Shown piece by piece: positions 18,119-28,563 of a DNA stretch of 64,000 bases. A program made the translations under genes and the position numbers. The DNA is taken from assembly GCA_947305005.1 (NCBI GenBank), contig CAMZCM010000001.1:62001-126000 (forward strand). The letters run 5' to 3'. Within the stretch, counting starts at the first letter, position 1. The number at the start of each line of letters is the position of its first letter. The DNA comes from an uncultured Prevotellaceae bacterium (lineage in GTDB: Bacteria > Bacteroidota > Bacteroidia > Bacteroidales > Bacteroidaceae). The notes below the pieces were generated by a model. It was not told the origin of the DNA, searched no databases, and saw only the letters and a program-made list of their open reading frames with translations.

Positions 18119-18135
18119 AAAAACGCATACCTTTG
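18104..18135 (+). promoter_or_regulatory. tRNA-Pro promoter
   Basis: Plus strand: TTTG (18104-18107), 20-nt spacer, TACCTTTG (18128-18135), followed about 50 bp later by the tRNA. It is interleaved with the aroA promoter on the other strand. Confidence 0.85.
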
Positions 18136-18184
18136 CACCCGCAAAACGAAAAAGAGACCAAATCTCACACGTTTGCGATCGTTT

Positions 18185-18259
18185 CGGGATGTAGCTCAGT
18201 CCGGTTAGAGTACGCGTCTGGGGGGCGTGGGGTCGCTAGTTCGAATCTAGTCATCCCGA
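18185..18259 (+). tRNA. tRNA-Pro (anticodon GGG)
   Basis: I folded 75 nt by hand. Acceptor CGGGATG pairs with CATCCCG; D stem GCTC pairs with GAG(T); anticodon stem CGCGT pairs with GCGTG (with wobble pairs) and carries loop CTGGGGG, so the anticodon is GGG. The T arm is GCTAG-TTCGAAT-CTAGT. The discriminator is A73. CCA is not encoded (CAA follows), as is common in Bacteroidetes. Confidence 0.93.
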
Positions 18260-18266
18260 CAACAAT

Positions 18267-18302
18267 AACAAAGCCATTAGTCAATTGATTAATGGCTTTG
18301 TT
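18267..18302 (+). terminator. Terminator after tRNA-Pro
   Basis: A 13-bp perfect stem (AACAAAGCCATTA / TAATGGCTTTGTT, arms 18267-18279 and 18290-18302) with a 10-nt loop, 8 bp after the tRNA. The terminal U-run is short. Confidence 0.75.
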
Positions 18303-18336
18303 GCTTAAAGCGAACAAAGAATAACTTTATATTATC

Positions 18337-21300
18337 ATGAAACGGAAGGACCTTTTTTTACTCTTTGTAGCACTGACAGGCACGATGCTGTCGGCAAGTG
18401 CTCAAGTACATCAAGCTAAAGCAGATTACGTTAATCCCATGATTGGTACCGAAGGAATGGGTCACACTTTCCCAGGTGCCTGTGCCCCGTTCGGATTTGT
18501 GCAGTTGTCTCCAGAGACAGACACCATTCCTCATAGTGTAAACGGTCATTATCAGGGAAAGGTATATGAATATTGTGCTGGCTATCAGCACACAGATAGT
18601 ACCATCGTTGGCTTCAGCCATACGCACTTAAGTGGTACAGGGCACGCCGATCTGGGCGATATTCTGTTGATGCCCCAAACGGGAAAACTCCAGCTAAACC
18701 CAGGAACGAAGGACAATCCTGATGGCGGTTATCGCCAACGTTTTTTTCATGAGACAGAACATGCTCGTGCGGGCTATTATGAAGTGGCTTTGGCAGATAA
18801 TGACGTGCAGGTGCAACTGACCGCGACCTCGCGCGTAGGTGTCCATCGTTATATCTATCCAGAGACAGCCAAAGAACAGCGTGTAATTTTGGATTTGTTA
18901 CATGGTATTTATAATTATGATGGAAAAGTGCTGTGGTCCACTCTTCGCGTGGAAAGTGACACTCTCGTTACTGGCTACCGCATCACAAATGGTTGGTCAA
19001 GAACTAATTATACATATTTTGCCATCTCGTTTAGCAAACCCGTTAAGAATTATGGCTATCGTGATCGCCAATCAGAGAAGTATCATGGTTTCTGGGGTAA
19101 GTTTGACGTTCATCATAACTTCCCGGATATCGCAGGACGCTCTGTCACTGCCTACTTTGAGTTTGACCCAAAGCCTTCTTCTGATTTGACTATCAAGGTG
19201 GCGCTTTCTGCAGTTTCCACAGAAGGTGCGAAGAAGAACTTACAAGCAGAGACCGCAGGTAAGACCTTCGATGCCATTTGCCAGCAGACACGGAATGACT
19301 GGGAACGCGAACTCTCCACGATTGAGTGTGAGGGCAGCGAAGACCAGAAGGCGATGCTCTATACTTCCTTCTATCACACCATGATCAACCCATCCATTTA
19401 TATGGACGTGGATAGAAAATATCGTGGTGTAGATGGAAATATCCATACGGCTACTGACTTCGACAACTACACGGTGTTCTCTATTTGGGATACCTATCGC
19501 GCCGAACATCCCTTGCTGGGATTGCTCAAGCCTACGAGAAATACAAATATGGTACGCTCAATGATCAAACATCAGCAGCAGAATATCGTGGGGATGCTCC
19601 CTGTGTGGAGCCTGATGGGCAATGAAGGTTGGTGTATGACGGGTTATCACGCTGTGAGTGTACTGTCTGATGCCTTGGTAAAAGGCGCTGATATTGATAA
19701 GGAAACGGCATTGAAGGCAATGCTCGCAACTGCTAACAACAAATATTTTCCCAGCATCAGCGACTACAAGCGTTTTGGCTATGCTCTTTATGACAAGGAT
19801 GGCGTAGCTGCATCTAATACCTTGGAGTATGCTTATGATGATTGGACCATCTACAATGCTGCACGTGTGATAAGGAATCAAGATGTGGCATTGCGATTCC
19901 AGCAGAGAGCATTGAATTATCGCAATACTTTTGATCCGGAAATCGGCTTCGCTTCTCCTCGTTACCGCGATGGCTCATTCAAGAAAGATTTGGATCCCTA
20001 TCAGACTTATGGTGAGGGCTTTATTGAGGGTAATTCCTGGAACTTTTCTTTCCATGTTCCCCAAGATGTACGTGGCCTTATCAAATGTATGGGTGGAGAG
20101 CAAGCGTTCCTTGATAAGCTCAATCGTTTATTCGAGATGAACTTGCCAGAGAAATACTACGAAGACAACGAAGATATCACCTCTGAGTGTCTGATTGGTG
20201 GCTATGTTCACGGAAATGAGCCCAGTCATCATGTTCCTTATCTCTATGCGTGGACATCTACTCCCTGGAAGACACAGCAATGGCTGCGTACAATCATGAA
20301 CAAGATGTATCGCAATCATATCCGTGGTCTTGGTGGCAACGATGACTGTGGACAGATGTCAGCGTGGTATATTTTCTCTGCCATGGGCTTCTATCCTGTT
20401 TGTCCAGGCTCTGACCAGTATGTCATTGGAGCTCCTTACCTTCCATACATGAAAGTGACGCTGGAGAATGGAAAGAGCATTGTCATCCGTGCTCCGAAAG
20501 TGAGTGATAAGAATAGATACGTTGAAGCTGTGCTCCTGAATGGGAAGCCTTATTCGAAGCTTTATTTCACGCATAAACAGCTAATGGATGGATGTACGAT
20601 TGATTTCAAGATGTCCTCCAAACCCAATAAGAAACGCGGACTTGCTGCAGCAGACCGTCCTTATTCCTTGTCTGATGAGTTGCAGTCGGCCGGAGCTTCT
20701 ATTGCACGTCGTATGAGCACCAATCTTTCTGAAGAAGACCTGCGCTGGAATGCCCATCTGAAAACTATTCGTTTTAACGATCAAGATCCAGCCACAAAGG
20801 GCTCACAGATCTATCACGCACTGATACCTAATCCTGATCCGTATATCCGTAGCGTAGCCCGTGAGGTGATGAAGAGTCTCTATTTCACCCCCGATGATAG
20901 CATCCCAATGCTTCAAGAGCTGGAGTACATCGTACGGGATGCAGAAGGAATCTCATGGAAGGATGGTGGTGATGGTTTCGTCAACATCACTTATACCACT
21001 GGACATATCGAAAAATCGTTCAAAGATCAGGATACTGCGCGTGTAGATTTTGAGACACGTGGCGTATTATTGCACGAATTGACGCATGCTTTCCAGTTGG
21101 AACCGCAGGGCATTGGCCCTTATGGAGGTCCTAATCCTGCTGTTTGGGAGTTGATGGAAGGCACAGCTGATGCAGTCCGTGTGGCTTGCGGCGGTTTCCA
21201 CGGAGAATCAGATCGTCCGAAAGGCGGTAGCTACCATGACGGCTATCGTCACATCGGTTATTTCTTCAATTGGGTATGCGACACGATGGATCCCGATTTC

Positions 21301-21441
21301 ATTCGCAAGATGAATCGTTCATGTTTGGAAATTATACCTTGGTCATGGAACGGTGCGATAGAATATGCTCTTGGAAAAGGACATGACATAGACACTTTAT
21401 GGCATGATTATCAAGTCGCCATGGGTGATATCAAAGAATAG
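18337..21441 (+). CDS. GH92 alpha-mannosidase fused to a basic-secretory-protein (BSP) peptidase domain
   Basis: 1034 residues. Signal peptide 1-22 (cleavage before QVHQ). Residues about 28-765 are a complete GH92 enzyme (calcium-dependent exo-alpha-mannosidase, acting on N-glycan or mannan mannose): YVNPMIGTEGMGHTFPGA, GFSHTHLSGTGHADLGD, GNEPSHHVPYLYAW and GNDDCGQMSAWYIFSAMGF are all family signatures. Residues about 800-1030 match the plant-type BSP family, with a zinc-peptidase motif HELTH (H913, E914, H917) and a downstream WELMEGTADAVR segment. The two catalytic domains in one secreted chain suggest coupled trimming of glycan and protein. No T9SS tail is visible. comFC follows after 2 bp. 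A possible promoter (TTTG-N21-TAACTTTA) sits very close to the ATG. Confidence 0.9.
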   Translation: MKRKDLFLLFVALTGTMLSASAQVHQAKADYVNPMIGTEGMGHTFPGACAPFGFVQLSPETDTIPHSVNGHYQGKVYEYCAGYQHTDSTIVGFSHTHLSGTGHADLGDILLMPQTGKLQLNPGTKDNPDGGYRQRFFHETEHARAGYYEVALADNDVQVQLTATSRVGVHRYIYPETAKEQRVILDLLHGIYNYDGKVLWSTLRVESDTLVTGYRITNGWSRTNYTYFAISFSKPVKNYGYRDRQSEKYHGFWGKFDVHHNFPDIAGRSVTAYFEFDPKPSSDLTIKVALSAVSTEGAKKNLQAETAGKTFDAICQQTRNDWERELSTIECEGSEDQKAMLYTSFYHTMINPSIYMDVDRKYRGVDGNIHTATDFDNYTVFSIWDTYRAEHPLLGLLKPTRNTNMVRSMIKHQQQNIVGMLPVWSLMGNEGWCMTGYHAVSVLSDALVKGADIDKETALKAMLATANNKYFPSISDYKRFGYALYDKDGVAASNTLEYAYDDWTIYNAARVIRNQDVALRFQQRALNYRNTFDPEIGFASPRYRDGSFKKDLDPYQTYGEGFIEGNSWNFSFHVPQDVRGLIKCMGGEQAFLDKLNRLFEMNLPEKYYEDNEDITSECLIGGYVHGNEPSHHVPYLYAWTSTPWKTQQWLRTIMNKMYRNHIRGLGGNDDCGQMSAWYIFSAMGFYPVCPGSDQYVIGAPYLPYMKVTLENGKSIVIRAPKVSDKNRYVEAVLLNGKPYSKLYFTHKQLMDGCTIDFKMSSKPNKKRGLAAADRPYSLSDELQSAGASIARRMSTNLSEEDLRWNAHLKTIRFNDQDPATKGSQIYHALIPNPDPYIRSVAREVMKSLYFTPDDSIPMLQELEYIVRDAEGISWKDGGDGFVNITYTTGHIEKSFKDQDTARVDFETRGVLLHELTHAFQLEPQGIGPYGGPNPAVWELMEGTADAVRVACGGFHGESDRPKGGSYHDGYRHIGYFFNWVCDTMDPDFIRKMNRSCLEIIPWSWNGAIEYALGKGHDIDTLWHDYQVAMGDIKE

Positions 21442-21443
21442 CC

Positions 21444-22166
21444 ATGCCTAACACAACAAAAAAATGGATATACAGCCTCGTGGACCTTTTGTTCCCGAGG
21501 CTGTGCTGTGCTTGTGGTGAACGATTGGCCTTTGGAGAGAATTTTGTTTGTGCGAGTTGCCAACTACAACTGCCGTTGGAAGTGAATCATGATTGGAGAT
21601 ATAATCGCCGGAGAGTCATTTGGAGTGACCACCCGCAATTGGTACGTATGGGGGCGTTGACACGTTATGAACGTGGGAATCGTGCTTCCATGATTGTTCG
21701 TAATTTGAAGTTTCGGCGACAATATGAATTGGGAAGCTGGATGGGACGAATAGCGGTACAGCGCCTGAAGGAAAGTGGACTGTTTGAAGATGTTGACCTG
21801 TTGATACCCATTCCTCTTTCGAAACGCAGGCTTCATTCCCGTGGATTCAATCAGGCAGAACTCATCGCTCGGGGAATGGCAGAAGAGTTAGGAATTCCCG
21901 TTCGTACGGATGTTCTGAAGCGCATCGTGGCACGTGAATCACAGACCCATTTTGCGATTCAGGAACGATTGGGTAACGCAGAAAATGTCTTCAAGCTGAT
22001 GAGCTCAGATGGGCTTCAGGGGAAACATGTGATGCTTGTGGATGACGTCATGACAACCGGTACAACCATGCTTGGAGCAATTGAGGTTTTGGAAGTCATT
22101 GCAGATGTGCGTATTTCCACCTTTACATGGGCGTGGGCGTACATGCCCCCGCCTGTCCATGCTTAA
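21444..22166 (+). CDS. comFC: ComF-family phosphoribosyltransferase-like protein
   Basis: 240 residues. The N-terminus has a four-cysteine zinc-ribbon (CCACGERL...CASC, about residues 20-40) and a DLLFPRLC lead, as in ComFC/GntX proteins. The C-terminal half is a type I phosphoribosyltransferase fold with PIPLSKRRLHSRGFNQAEL and the PRPP loop MLVDDVMTTGTT. ComF proteins support DNA uptake and, in some species, replication restart; the role in Bacteroidetes is not settled. It starts 2 bp after the GH92-BSP stop, so it is probably co-transcribed. Confidence 0.9.
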   Translation: MPNTTKKWIYSLVDLLFPRLCCACGERLAFGENFVCASCQLQLPLEVNHDWRYNRRRVIWSDHPQLVRMGALTRYERGNRASMIVRNLKFRRQYELGSWMGRIAVQRLKESGLFEDVDLLIPIPLSKRRLHSRGFNQAELIARGMAEELGIPVRTDVLKRIVARESQTHFAIQERLGNAENVFKLMSSDGLQGKHVMLVDDVMTTGTTMLGAIEVLEVIADVRISTFTWAWAYMPPPVHA

Positions 22167-22204
22167 AAAAGCATAAAAAAAGCTCTTTTTCCCCTCAAAA
22201 GTAA

Positions 22205-22253
22205 AATCTTTAATCTTTAATCTTTAATCTTTAATCTAAATTCACTACCTTTG
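22205..22253 (+). promoter_or_regulatory. pnp promoter with upstream heptad repeats
   Basis: Four tandem AATCTTT units plus a partial one (22205-22237) lead into TACCTTTG (22246-22253), a perfect -7 element. No TTTG lies at the -33 position; the heptad array occupies it. A weak 6-bp hairpin (ATGCTT/AAGCAT, 22159-22174) just upstream may end the comFC transcript. Confidence 0.65.
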
Positions 22254-22357
22254 CGCGGTTTTTCGCAAATAATGCTAACCCATTGAACGTTAAATGTAAA
22301 CGTTAAACGAGAAAAGATACCATTTTTTGACGCAATTTTATTTATTTGACATCCAAG

Positions 22358-24589
22358 ATGAACGTAATTACGAAGACAGTCCAGTTGCCCGATGGTCGTG
22401 AAATCTCCATCGAGACTGGCAAGCTTGCCAAGCAAGCTGACGGTGCAGTGATGCTGCGTATGGGTAACACCATGCTCTTGGCCACCGTTTGTGCCGCAAA
22501 AGATGCTGTGCCTGGCACAGATTTTATGCCCCTTCAAGTTGAATATCGCGAGAAATACGCCGCTGCCGGCCGTTTCCCCGGTGGCTTCACGAAGCGTGAA
22601 GGCAAGGCTAATGATGACGAAATCCTCACCTGTCGCCTTGTCGACCGTGCGCTCCGTCCCCTTTTCCCCAGCAACTACCATGCTGAGGTGTATGTGAATG
22701 TGAACTTGTATTCTGCTGACGGTATTGATATGCCCGATGCTTTGGCTGGCTTTGCTGCCAGTGCAGCCCTCAGTGTTAGTGACATTCCTTTCGAAGGCCC
22801 TATCTCAGAGGTACGCGTCATCCGTTTGAATGGTGAGTACATTGTAGATCCTACTTTTGAGCAGATGAAGGACGCCGATATGGATATCATGGTCGGTGCT
22901 ACTGAAGAGAATATCATGATGGTGGAGGGCGAGATGAAGGAAGTCTCTGAGCAGGATTTGCTTCAGGCTCTGAAAGTCGCTCACGAAGCCATCAAACCGA
23001 TGTGTCGTTTGCAGAAGGAACTTGCTAAGGAACTTGGTAAGGATGTGAAGCGTGAGTACTGCCATGAAGTTAACGACGAAGAACTGCGTGAGCAAGTGAA
23101 TAAGGAGTGCTATCAGCCTGCATACGATATCACGAAGCAGGCTCTTGAGAAGCAGGCTCGCGCTGAGGCTTTTGAGAAGATCCGCGAGGATTTCAAGGTT
23201 CGCTATGCTGAGGCTCATGCTGATATGGATGCTGCTGAGCTCGAAGAGAAAAACGCTCTCGTAGATCGCTACTACCACGATGTAGAGCGTGATGCTATGC
23301 GTCGTTGCATCCTCGATGAAGGTATTCGTCTTGATGGCCGTGGCACAACAGACATCCGTCCCATTTGGTGTGAAGTTAGTCCCCTGCCTGGTCCTCACGG
23401 GAGCTCTATCTTTACGCGTGGTGAGACTCAGTCTCTCTCCACCGTTACCCTTGGCACTAAGCTTGATGAGAAACTTGTGGATGATGTCCTCGACCGCTCC
23501 TATATGCGCTTCCTCCTCCACTATAACTTCCCGCCCTTCTCTACGGGTGAGGCCAAGGCTCAGCGTGGCGTAGGTCGTCGTGAGATTGGTCACGGCCACC
23601 TCGCATGGCGTGCCCTGAAGGGTCAGATACCTGCAGATTACCCCTATGTAGTTCGTGTTGTTAGTGACATTCTGGAGAGTAATGGTTCCAGCTCTATGGC
23701 TACGGTCTGCGCAGGTACCCTTGCTTTGATGGATGCTGGTGTGCCCATTAAGAAGCCTGTCAGCGGTATCGCTATGGGTCTGATTAAGAATCCGGGTGAA
23801 GACAAATATGCAGTCCTGAGTGATATCCTCGGTGACGAGGATCATCTCGGTGATATGGACTTTAAGACTACTGGTACGAAGGACGGTCTTACTGCTACCC
23901 AGATGGATATCAAGTGCGACGGCCTCAGCTATGAGATTCTTGAAAAAGCTCTGATGCAAGCTAAGCAGGCTCGTGAGCATATCCTAGGTAAGATCCTTGA
24001 GTGCATGCCCGAACCTCGTGCAGAGTTGAAGCCTCATGTTCCCCGAATCGAACAGATTATCATTCCGAAGGAGTTCATTGGCGCTGTCATTGGCCCAGGT
24101 GGAAAGATCATCCAAGGTATGCAGGAAGACACTGGTGCCACTATCACTATCGACGAAGAAGACGGTGTTGGAAAGGTACAGGTCAGCGGTCCTAATGCCG
24201 ATTGCATCAATGCCGCATTGGCTAAGATTCGTGCCATCGTGGCAGTGCCCGAGGTGGGCGAGGTCTATGAGGGTACAGTCCGTAGCATTATGCCTTATGG
24301 TTGCTTTGTAGAATTCATGCCGGGCAAGGACGGTCTGTTGCACATCTCTGAGATTGATTGGAAGCGTCTCGAGACTGTCGAAGAAGCTGGTATCAAGGAG
24401 GGTGACAAGATGACTGTCAAACTGCTGGACATCGATCCCAAGACAGGCAAGTTCAAGCTGTCACGCCGTGTGCTCCTTCCCAAACCCGAAGGCTATGTTG
24501 AGCGTCCTCCCCGTCCTCGTCGCGAACGTCCTGAGCGTGGCGAAAAAGGAGAACGTGGAGAGCGTCCCCGTCGCGAGGATAAAGAATAA
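22358..24589 (+). CDS. pnp: Polyribonucleotide nucleotidyltransferase (PNPase)
   Basis: 743 residues. It degrades RNA 3' to 5' with phosphate, releasing nucleoside diphosphates. Two RNase PH domains (about 1-240 and 320-545) flank a helical linker. Then come a KH domain ([25 protein letters not shown], written here in part: IGPGGKII) and an S1 domain ([20 protein letters not shown]), and a very basic Arg/Pro/Glu tail. I chose the ATG at 22358 ([19 protein letters not shown]) over an upstream TTG at 22346, because it matches the usual PNPase start. A strong terminator follows. Confidence 0.97.
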   Translation: MNVITKTVQLPDGREISIETGKLAKQADGAVMLRMGNTMLLATVCAAKDAVPGTDFMPLQVEYREKYAAAGRFPGGFTKREGKANDDEILTCRLVDRALRPLFPSNYHAEVYVNVNLYSADGIDMPDALAGFAASAALSVSDIPFEGPISEVRVIRLNGEYIVDPTFEQMKDADMDIMVGATEENIMMVEGEMKEVSEQDLLQALKVAHEAIKPMCRLQKELAKELGKDVKREYCHEVNDEELREQVNKECYQPAYDITKQALEKQARAEAFEKIREDFKVRYAEAHADMDAAELEEKNALVDRYYHDVERDAMRRCILDEGIRLDGRGTTDIRPIWCEVSPLPGPHGSSIFTRGETQSLSTVTLGTKLDEKLVDDVLDRSYMRFLLHYNFPPFSTGEAKAQRGVGRREIGHGHLAWRALKGQIPADYPYVVRVVSDILESNGSSSMATVCAGTLALMDAGVPIKKPVSGIAMGLIKNPGEDKYAVLSDILGDEDHLGDMDFKTTGTKDGLTATQMDIKCDGLSYEILEKALMQAKQAREHILGKILECMPEPRAELKPHVPRIEQIIIPKEFIGAVIGPGGKIIQGMQEDTGATITIDEEDGVGKVQVSGPNADCINAALAKIRAIVAVPEVGEVYEGTVRSIMPYGCFVEFMPGKDGLLHISEIDWKRLETVEEAGIKEGDKMTVKLLDIDPKTGKFKLSRRVLLPKPEGYVERPPRPRRERPERGEKGERGERPRREDKE

Positions 24590-24614
24590 ATTGTTTTTCT
24601 ATTCCTATATGATT

Positions 24615-24648
24615 CGAGGATGTGCCAGTTGGCGCATCCTCGTTTTTT
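24615..24648 (+). terminator. Rho-independent terminator of pnp
   Basis: A 12-bp stem (CGAGGATGTGCC / GGCGCATCCTCG, one G-U pair) with loop AGTT, followed by TTTTTT. Confidence 0.92.
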
Positions 24649-24724
24649 ACGTTGTAAAAGCTGGGATCTCCATATTTTTCTATATTTACAACATCACACA
24701 TATATATAATTAAGCGATTCTCCA

Positions 24725-24732
24725 TACTTTTG
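24725..24732 (+). promoter_or_regulatory. -7 element of the discoidin-protein gene
   Basis: TACTTTTG matches TAnnTTTG and sits 46 bp before the chosen ATG (24778). I see no clear TTTG at the -33 spacing. Confidence 0.6.
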
Positions 24733-24777
24733 TCCTCGAAAAAGAATACAAATCATCAATCAGTAAAAAATAATCCT

Positions 24778-27700
24778 ATGAAGATGAAACATTTTACACT
24801 TAAATGCCTTTTCCCCATGCTTCTTTGCTGCATGGGATTGGTATCATCTTATGCAGAAAACACGAAAGATTGTACAGTTGGATGGAATAGAGACAATTAT
24901 GCAGTAGAGTATGAATGTGCTCAAGGTACTTCAGAAATCGGTAACTCCTATTCGATTCATACTACTCTAAAGAAAGCTACCAAACAGTATCTGCCTACCG
25001 ATTTTGAGCTGGATGAGACTCGTCCTTTGATTAATGATGTTGATCAACTGAGTTCTCCTTGGAATGCCCCCCATGACTGGGAAGGTAACCTTGCACATCT
25101 TATTGATGGCGACCCCGAGACCTATTGGCATACAAACTGGAGTAATAATACGAATCGCCAATACCTGCAGATTGCTTTGGAAGAGCCTGTGCATGAGCTC
25201 ATATCGATGAAGTTCACTCGTCGCTGGCACAAATATAATTCACAGGATTTGAGTACTACTGATCATGTGACCATGTGGGGTATCTATGGTGCGACAGATC
25301 CTGATGCAGAAGATCAGGAATGGGTTCTGCTTGCAGAATCAGAGACTCCTTATGGAAACGCGGGAGAGACTCTCAACACCATTGGTTTTGATACCCAAGG
25401 ATATCAATATCTGCGTTTTTATGCTGAAGCAACAAACTCCAATAAAAAATTCTGGCATGCAGCAGAGATTCAACTTTATCCTTGTACACAAGTGGATGAT
25501 CACACAGCTGCCTTGAATGCTTTGGAAAAAATCTTCTTGGCATATGAGATATATGGAGATGTATTTGATGAATACATAGGCGAAGCTCCTGGACAGTATC
25601 CAGCTGAAAAAGTTGAAGCGTTCCAGCAGGCGCTTTCAGATGCTGTGGATGGCTTGGATAATGGGAATAATTATACGACCGGAGAAATAGAAGCTTTTAC
25701 GGAAGCAATTAAGGAGACTTATCAGGCAGTGCTTGACTCTAAGATTCCTTTTACCTTGGCTGACGGCTATTATCGTTTGCGTCATGGTCTTATCTTTAAG
25801 AACAATATTCCATCGGGTGAAGTGGATGATAACGAACAGCCTATTCTGGTAAATAGCGACGTTTATAAATACATGTACAGCACCTTGAGTAACGGAAAGA
25901 TTATCGCTCGTTGGGGTACGCCTGCCGATGTGGATAACGACTGCCCGTCATTGTGGCTGGTAACGAACAAAGACGGCCTCTTTGACATCAAGAACTGTGC
26001 TACGGATGCCCGCTTCAACAAATGGGATAGCTCTGTTTCAGTAGTGACAATGTCTGAGGACAGCGAGAATTTGATAGCAGCCGATTTGATAGAAAATATT
26101 GATGGAATACCTTTGGTCGCTCTCCGAGTATCTACACAGAATACAAGCAGCTACTTCCATCCGCTTAGCCACGGCATCAGCGCAGGTGCTGGCTATGGAA
26201 CGGGTACAGAAGGTAACATCATCGGTTGGGCTAATGATGCTTCTAAGGTTTCTGAATGGGTTTTCGAGCCTGTTGACGAGGCTACAGCTCTTGCTGTGAT
26301 TAAGGCTTATGAGCCTTACAAGGATGACGCTGCGAGAGCTTCGAATTTTAAGATGATGCGTGATGATATAGAAGGTAAACTGACAACTGCTAAGGACCTT
26401 AGTTTAAAGAATGTACTCATTAAGGATGCCAACCAATTGAGTTCTCCTTGGGGATGTGGTCATGCTTATGAAGGTAATATTGCACACCTCATTGACAATG
26501 ATCCTGTGACCTATTGGCACTCCAATTGGAGCAATAATGTTGATAGGCAATATGTGCAGGTTGCACTGGACGAGCCGGTAGATGGACTCATCAAAATGAG
26601 ATATGTTCGTCGTTTGTATAATTATAATTCTACTGTTAAGAATGAACAAAACCATCCAACAGAGTGGAGCGTTTATGGTAGTGATGACCCCAAAGCCAAC
26701 GATAAAGACTGGGAGAAGCTCGCTGAGTTTGAGACTCCTTACAATGAACCGGGCGAAATCTTTGTGACCGATGGCTTTGATACAAAGGGTATGAAGTACC
26801 TGCGCATTTATGCTGAAGCGAATAATAGTGGTACTCATTTCTGGCATGCTGCAGAGATTCAGCTTTGTCCAGCCGATAAGGATGTTGACGAGATAGAGGA
26901 TCCTGAAACGAGCCAATATCATATGATGGGCGCTATTGGCACGACCATGAATAATCTCTATGAGCAGTTGAAGGACGTAGATCCTGCAACGATTACAGTT
27001 GAGCAGTATGCTTCCTTCAAGGCGGCCTATGATGCTTTTGTGGCTAAGTTCGTGGATCCTTCTGCATTACGTGCGAAGATTGTATCTGTGAAGGATGCTG
27101 ATCAGATGGTGGTCGTCGGCACTGCACCTGGTTTTTGGAAAGATAAGAGTGTAAGTGACAATCTAGCTAAGGCGATTGCTGATGCAAAGGCTTACGACAA
27201 GGCCGGTAAATATACTGTTGAACAGAGCGAAGCTTTCATTTCTGCTCTCGATTCTGCTGTTGCAAACATCAAACCTGCTGCTAATCCCATTCAGACAGGT
27301 AAGTGGTATCGCATCCGCTTTGGTACAGAAGAGGAATACAACTATTATAGTTGGAATAAGGCTGGCAATGAAACTCAGTATCGTAATGCAGAGGGTGCAG
27401 AAACCAATGAAGGTGTCGGCATACAAAACGAGGCAAATTTCGGTAAATATATGACTGTAGCCAAGAGCGAGGTTGTTGAAGACGAAGATGATTATGGCGA
27501 ATATACCCACAGCGTCGTTGTACCCCTAACAAAAGATGAGGTGGCTATCGATGACAAACTCTATACCGATGCAAAAGAGGATATCGTTGATCCCGATATG
27601 GCTCTCTTCCAGTTCATACCTTTTGAAGACGCTTACATCATTCAGAACAAGGCTACAGGTCTGTATCTACAGAAAAAGCCTGAGTCCAACGATATTTACT

Positions 27701-28548
27701 TGAGCACTCATCCGTCACTTTTCTCACAGGAGGTCGTTGGCTATGGACAGAATGCCTTGTTCGTCAAAACCCTTAACAAGGTTAAGCAGAATCCTCTTCA
27801 CTTCGCCCGTAACTATAATGTCGTAACTACCTATGGTAACTATGGTGATTCCGATGGCCGTCGTGGTTGTTTCTTCATAGAAGAGGCCGAAGATGTATCT
27901 GCTGACTACACAGCAAACACCACACATCTCAAAATGTGGGAAAACACCATGATAGCCCGTTGCTATCCTGTCAGTATGACAGCTGTTGACAAGGAACAGG
28001 GTACAATGTGGAACGTCGTTTCTATAGAGAAGGAAGTAGATGACGCTCTCATCACTATGACAGTGAAACTTTGCAAGATGGAAAACAATACAGCCCCCGC
28101 TGGTCAGCCGTTCATCTATGTAAAAGGTGACTATGAAGAGCTTGAAGAACATGATGAAGAGGATGAGCCTGAGCTTGCAAACTTCACCTTCGGTTCTGAC
28201 TTTGTGACCGAGCCAAAGAACGAAGGTCCTCTCAAGGGTGTCTTCGCCAAATCTACCATTGGTATTGGTGTATTGACTGTTAGCGATGCAGAACTGATTC
28301 GTACTACCTCCGAAAGTCCAATTAATACCAACGGTGCTTATATCGCTGACGTAGATATCATTCCACGTACCGCAGAGATTGAAGTAGATTTCGATGAGTC
28401 TATCACTAGTGTCAATACTGTACTGAAGACGATTGTCAAGGGTGGTAACATCTACACTATCGACGGTCAATTCGTAACGAAAGGTAATTTAAACAGTCTG
28501 AAGAAGGGTGCCTACATCATTAACAATGTGAAGGTAATCATTCAATAA
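24778..28548 (+). CDS. Secreted T9SS substrate with two F5/8-type (discoidin) domains
   Basis: 1256 residues from the ATG at 24778. The longer reading starts at a TTG inside the promoter. Signal peptide 1-26. Discoidin domain 1 spans about 85-236 and domain 2 about 545-700; both carry LSSPW, HLID(G/N)DP.TYWH.NWSNN and W.AAEIQL, and they closely resemble each other. Each is followed by helical FIVAR-like linkers (about 240-325 and 715-840) and beta-rich lectin-like stretches. The last ~48 residues (NIYTIDGQFVTKG...LKKGAYIINNVKVIIQ) are a T9SS type A sorting domain. No catalytic domain is recognised. It may bind glycans at the surface for the GH20 encoded just downstream, or be an enzyme of an unrecognised family. 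Confidence 0.8.
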   Translation: MKMKHFTLKCLFPMLLCCMGLVSSYAENTKDCTVGWNRDNYAVEYECAQGTSEIGNSYSIHTTLKKATKQYLPTDFELDETRPLINDVDQLSSPWNAPHDWEGNLAHLIDGDPETYWHTNWSNNTNRQYLQIALEEPVHELISMKFTRRWHKYNSQDLSTTDHVTMWGIYGATDPDAEDQEWVLLAESETPYGNAGETLNTIGFDTQGYQYLRFYAEATNSNKKFWHAAEIQLYPCTQVDDHTAALNALEKIFLAYEIYGDVFDEYIGEAPGQYPAEKVEAFQQALSDAVDGLDNGNNYTTGEIEAFTEAIKETYQAVLDSKIPFTLADGYYRLRHGLIFKNNIPSGEVDDNEQPILVNSDVYKYMYSTLSNGKIIARWGTPADVDNDCPSLWLVTNKDGLFDIKNCATDARFNKWDSSVSVVTMSEDSENLIAADLIENIDGIPLVALRVSTQNTSSYFHPLSHGISAGAGYGTGTEGNIIGWANDASKVSEWVFEPVDEATALAVIKAYEPYKDDAARASNFKMMRDDIEGKLTTAKDLSLKNVLIKDANQLSSPWGCGHAYEGNIAHLIDNDPVTYWHSNWSNNVDRQYVQVALDEPVDGLIKMRYVRRLYNYNSTVKNEQNHPTEWSVYGSDDPKANDKDWEKLAEFETPYNEPGEIFVTDGFDTKGMKYLRIYAEANNSGTHFWHAAEIQLCPADKDVDEIEDPETSQYHMMGAIGTTMNNLYEQLKDVDPATITVEQYASFKAAYDAFVAKFVDPSALRAKIVSVKDADQMVVVGTAPGFWKDKSVSDNLAKAIADAKAYDKAGKYTVEQSEAFISALDSAVANIKPAANPIQTGKWYRIRFGTEEEYNYYSWNKAGNETQYRNAEGAETNEGVGIQNEANFGKYMTVAKSEVVEDEDDYGEYTHSVVVPLTKDEVAIDDKLYTDAKEDIVDPDMALFQFIPFEDAYIIQNKATGLYLQKKPESNDIYLSTHPSLFSQEVVGYGQNALFVKTLNKVKQNPLHFARNYNVVTTYGNYGDSDGRRGCFFIEEAEDVSADYTANTTHLKMWENTMIARCYPVSMTAVDKEQGTMWNVVSIEKEVDDALITMTVKLCKMENNTAPAGQPFIYVKGDYEELEEHDEEDEPELANFTFGSDFVTEPKNEGPLKGVFAKSTIGIGVLTVSDAELIRTTSESPINTNGAYIADVDIIPRTAEIEVDFDESITSVNTVLKTIVKGGNIYTIDGQFVTKGNLNSLKKGAYIINNVKVIIQ

Positions 28549-28563
28549 TTTGTATCATCCATT

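Noticed and set aside
22805..23980. A 391-codon frame antisense to pnp
   Set aside because: It lies wholly inside the RNase PH domains of pnp. The peptide is rich in Leu/His/Thr runs produced by antisense codons, with no signal or domain.
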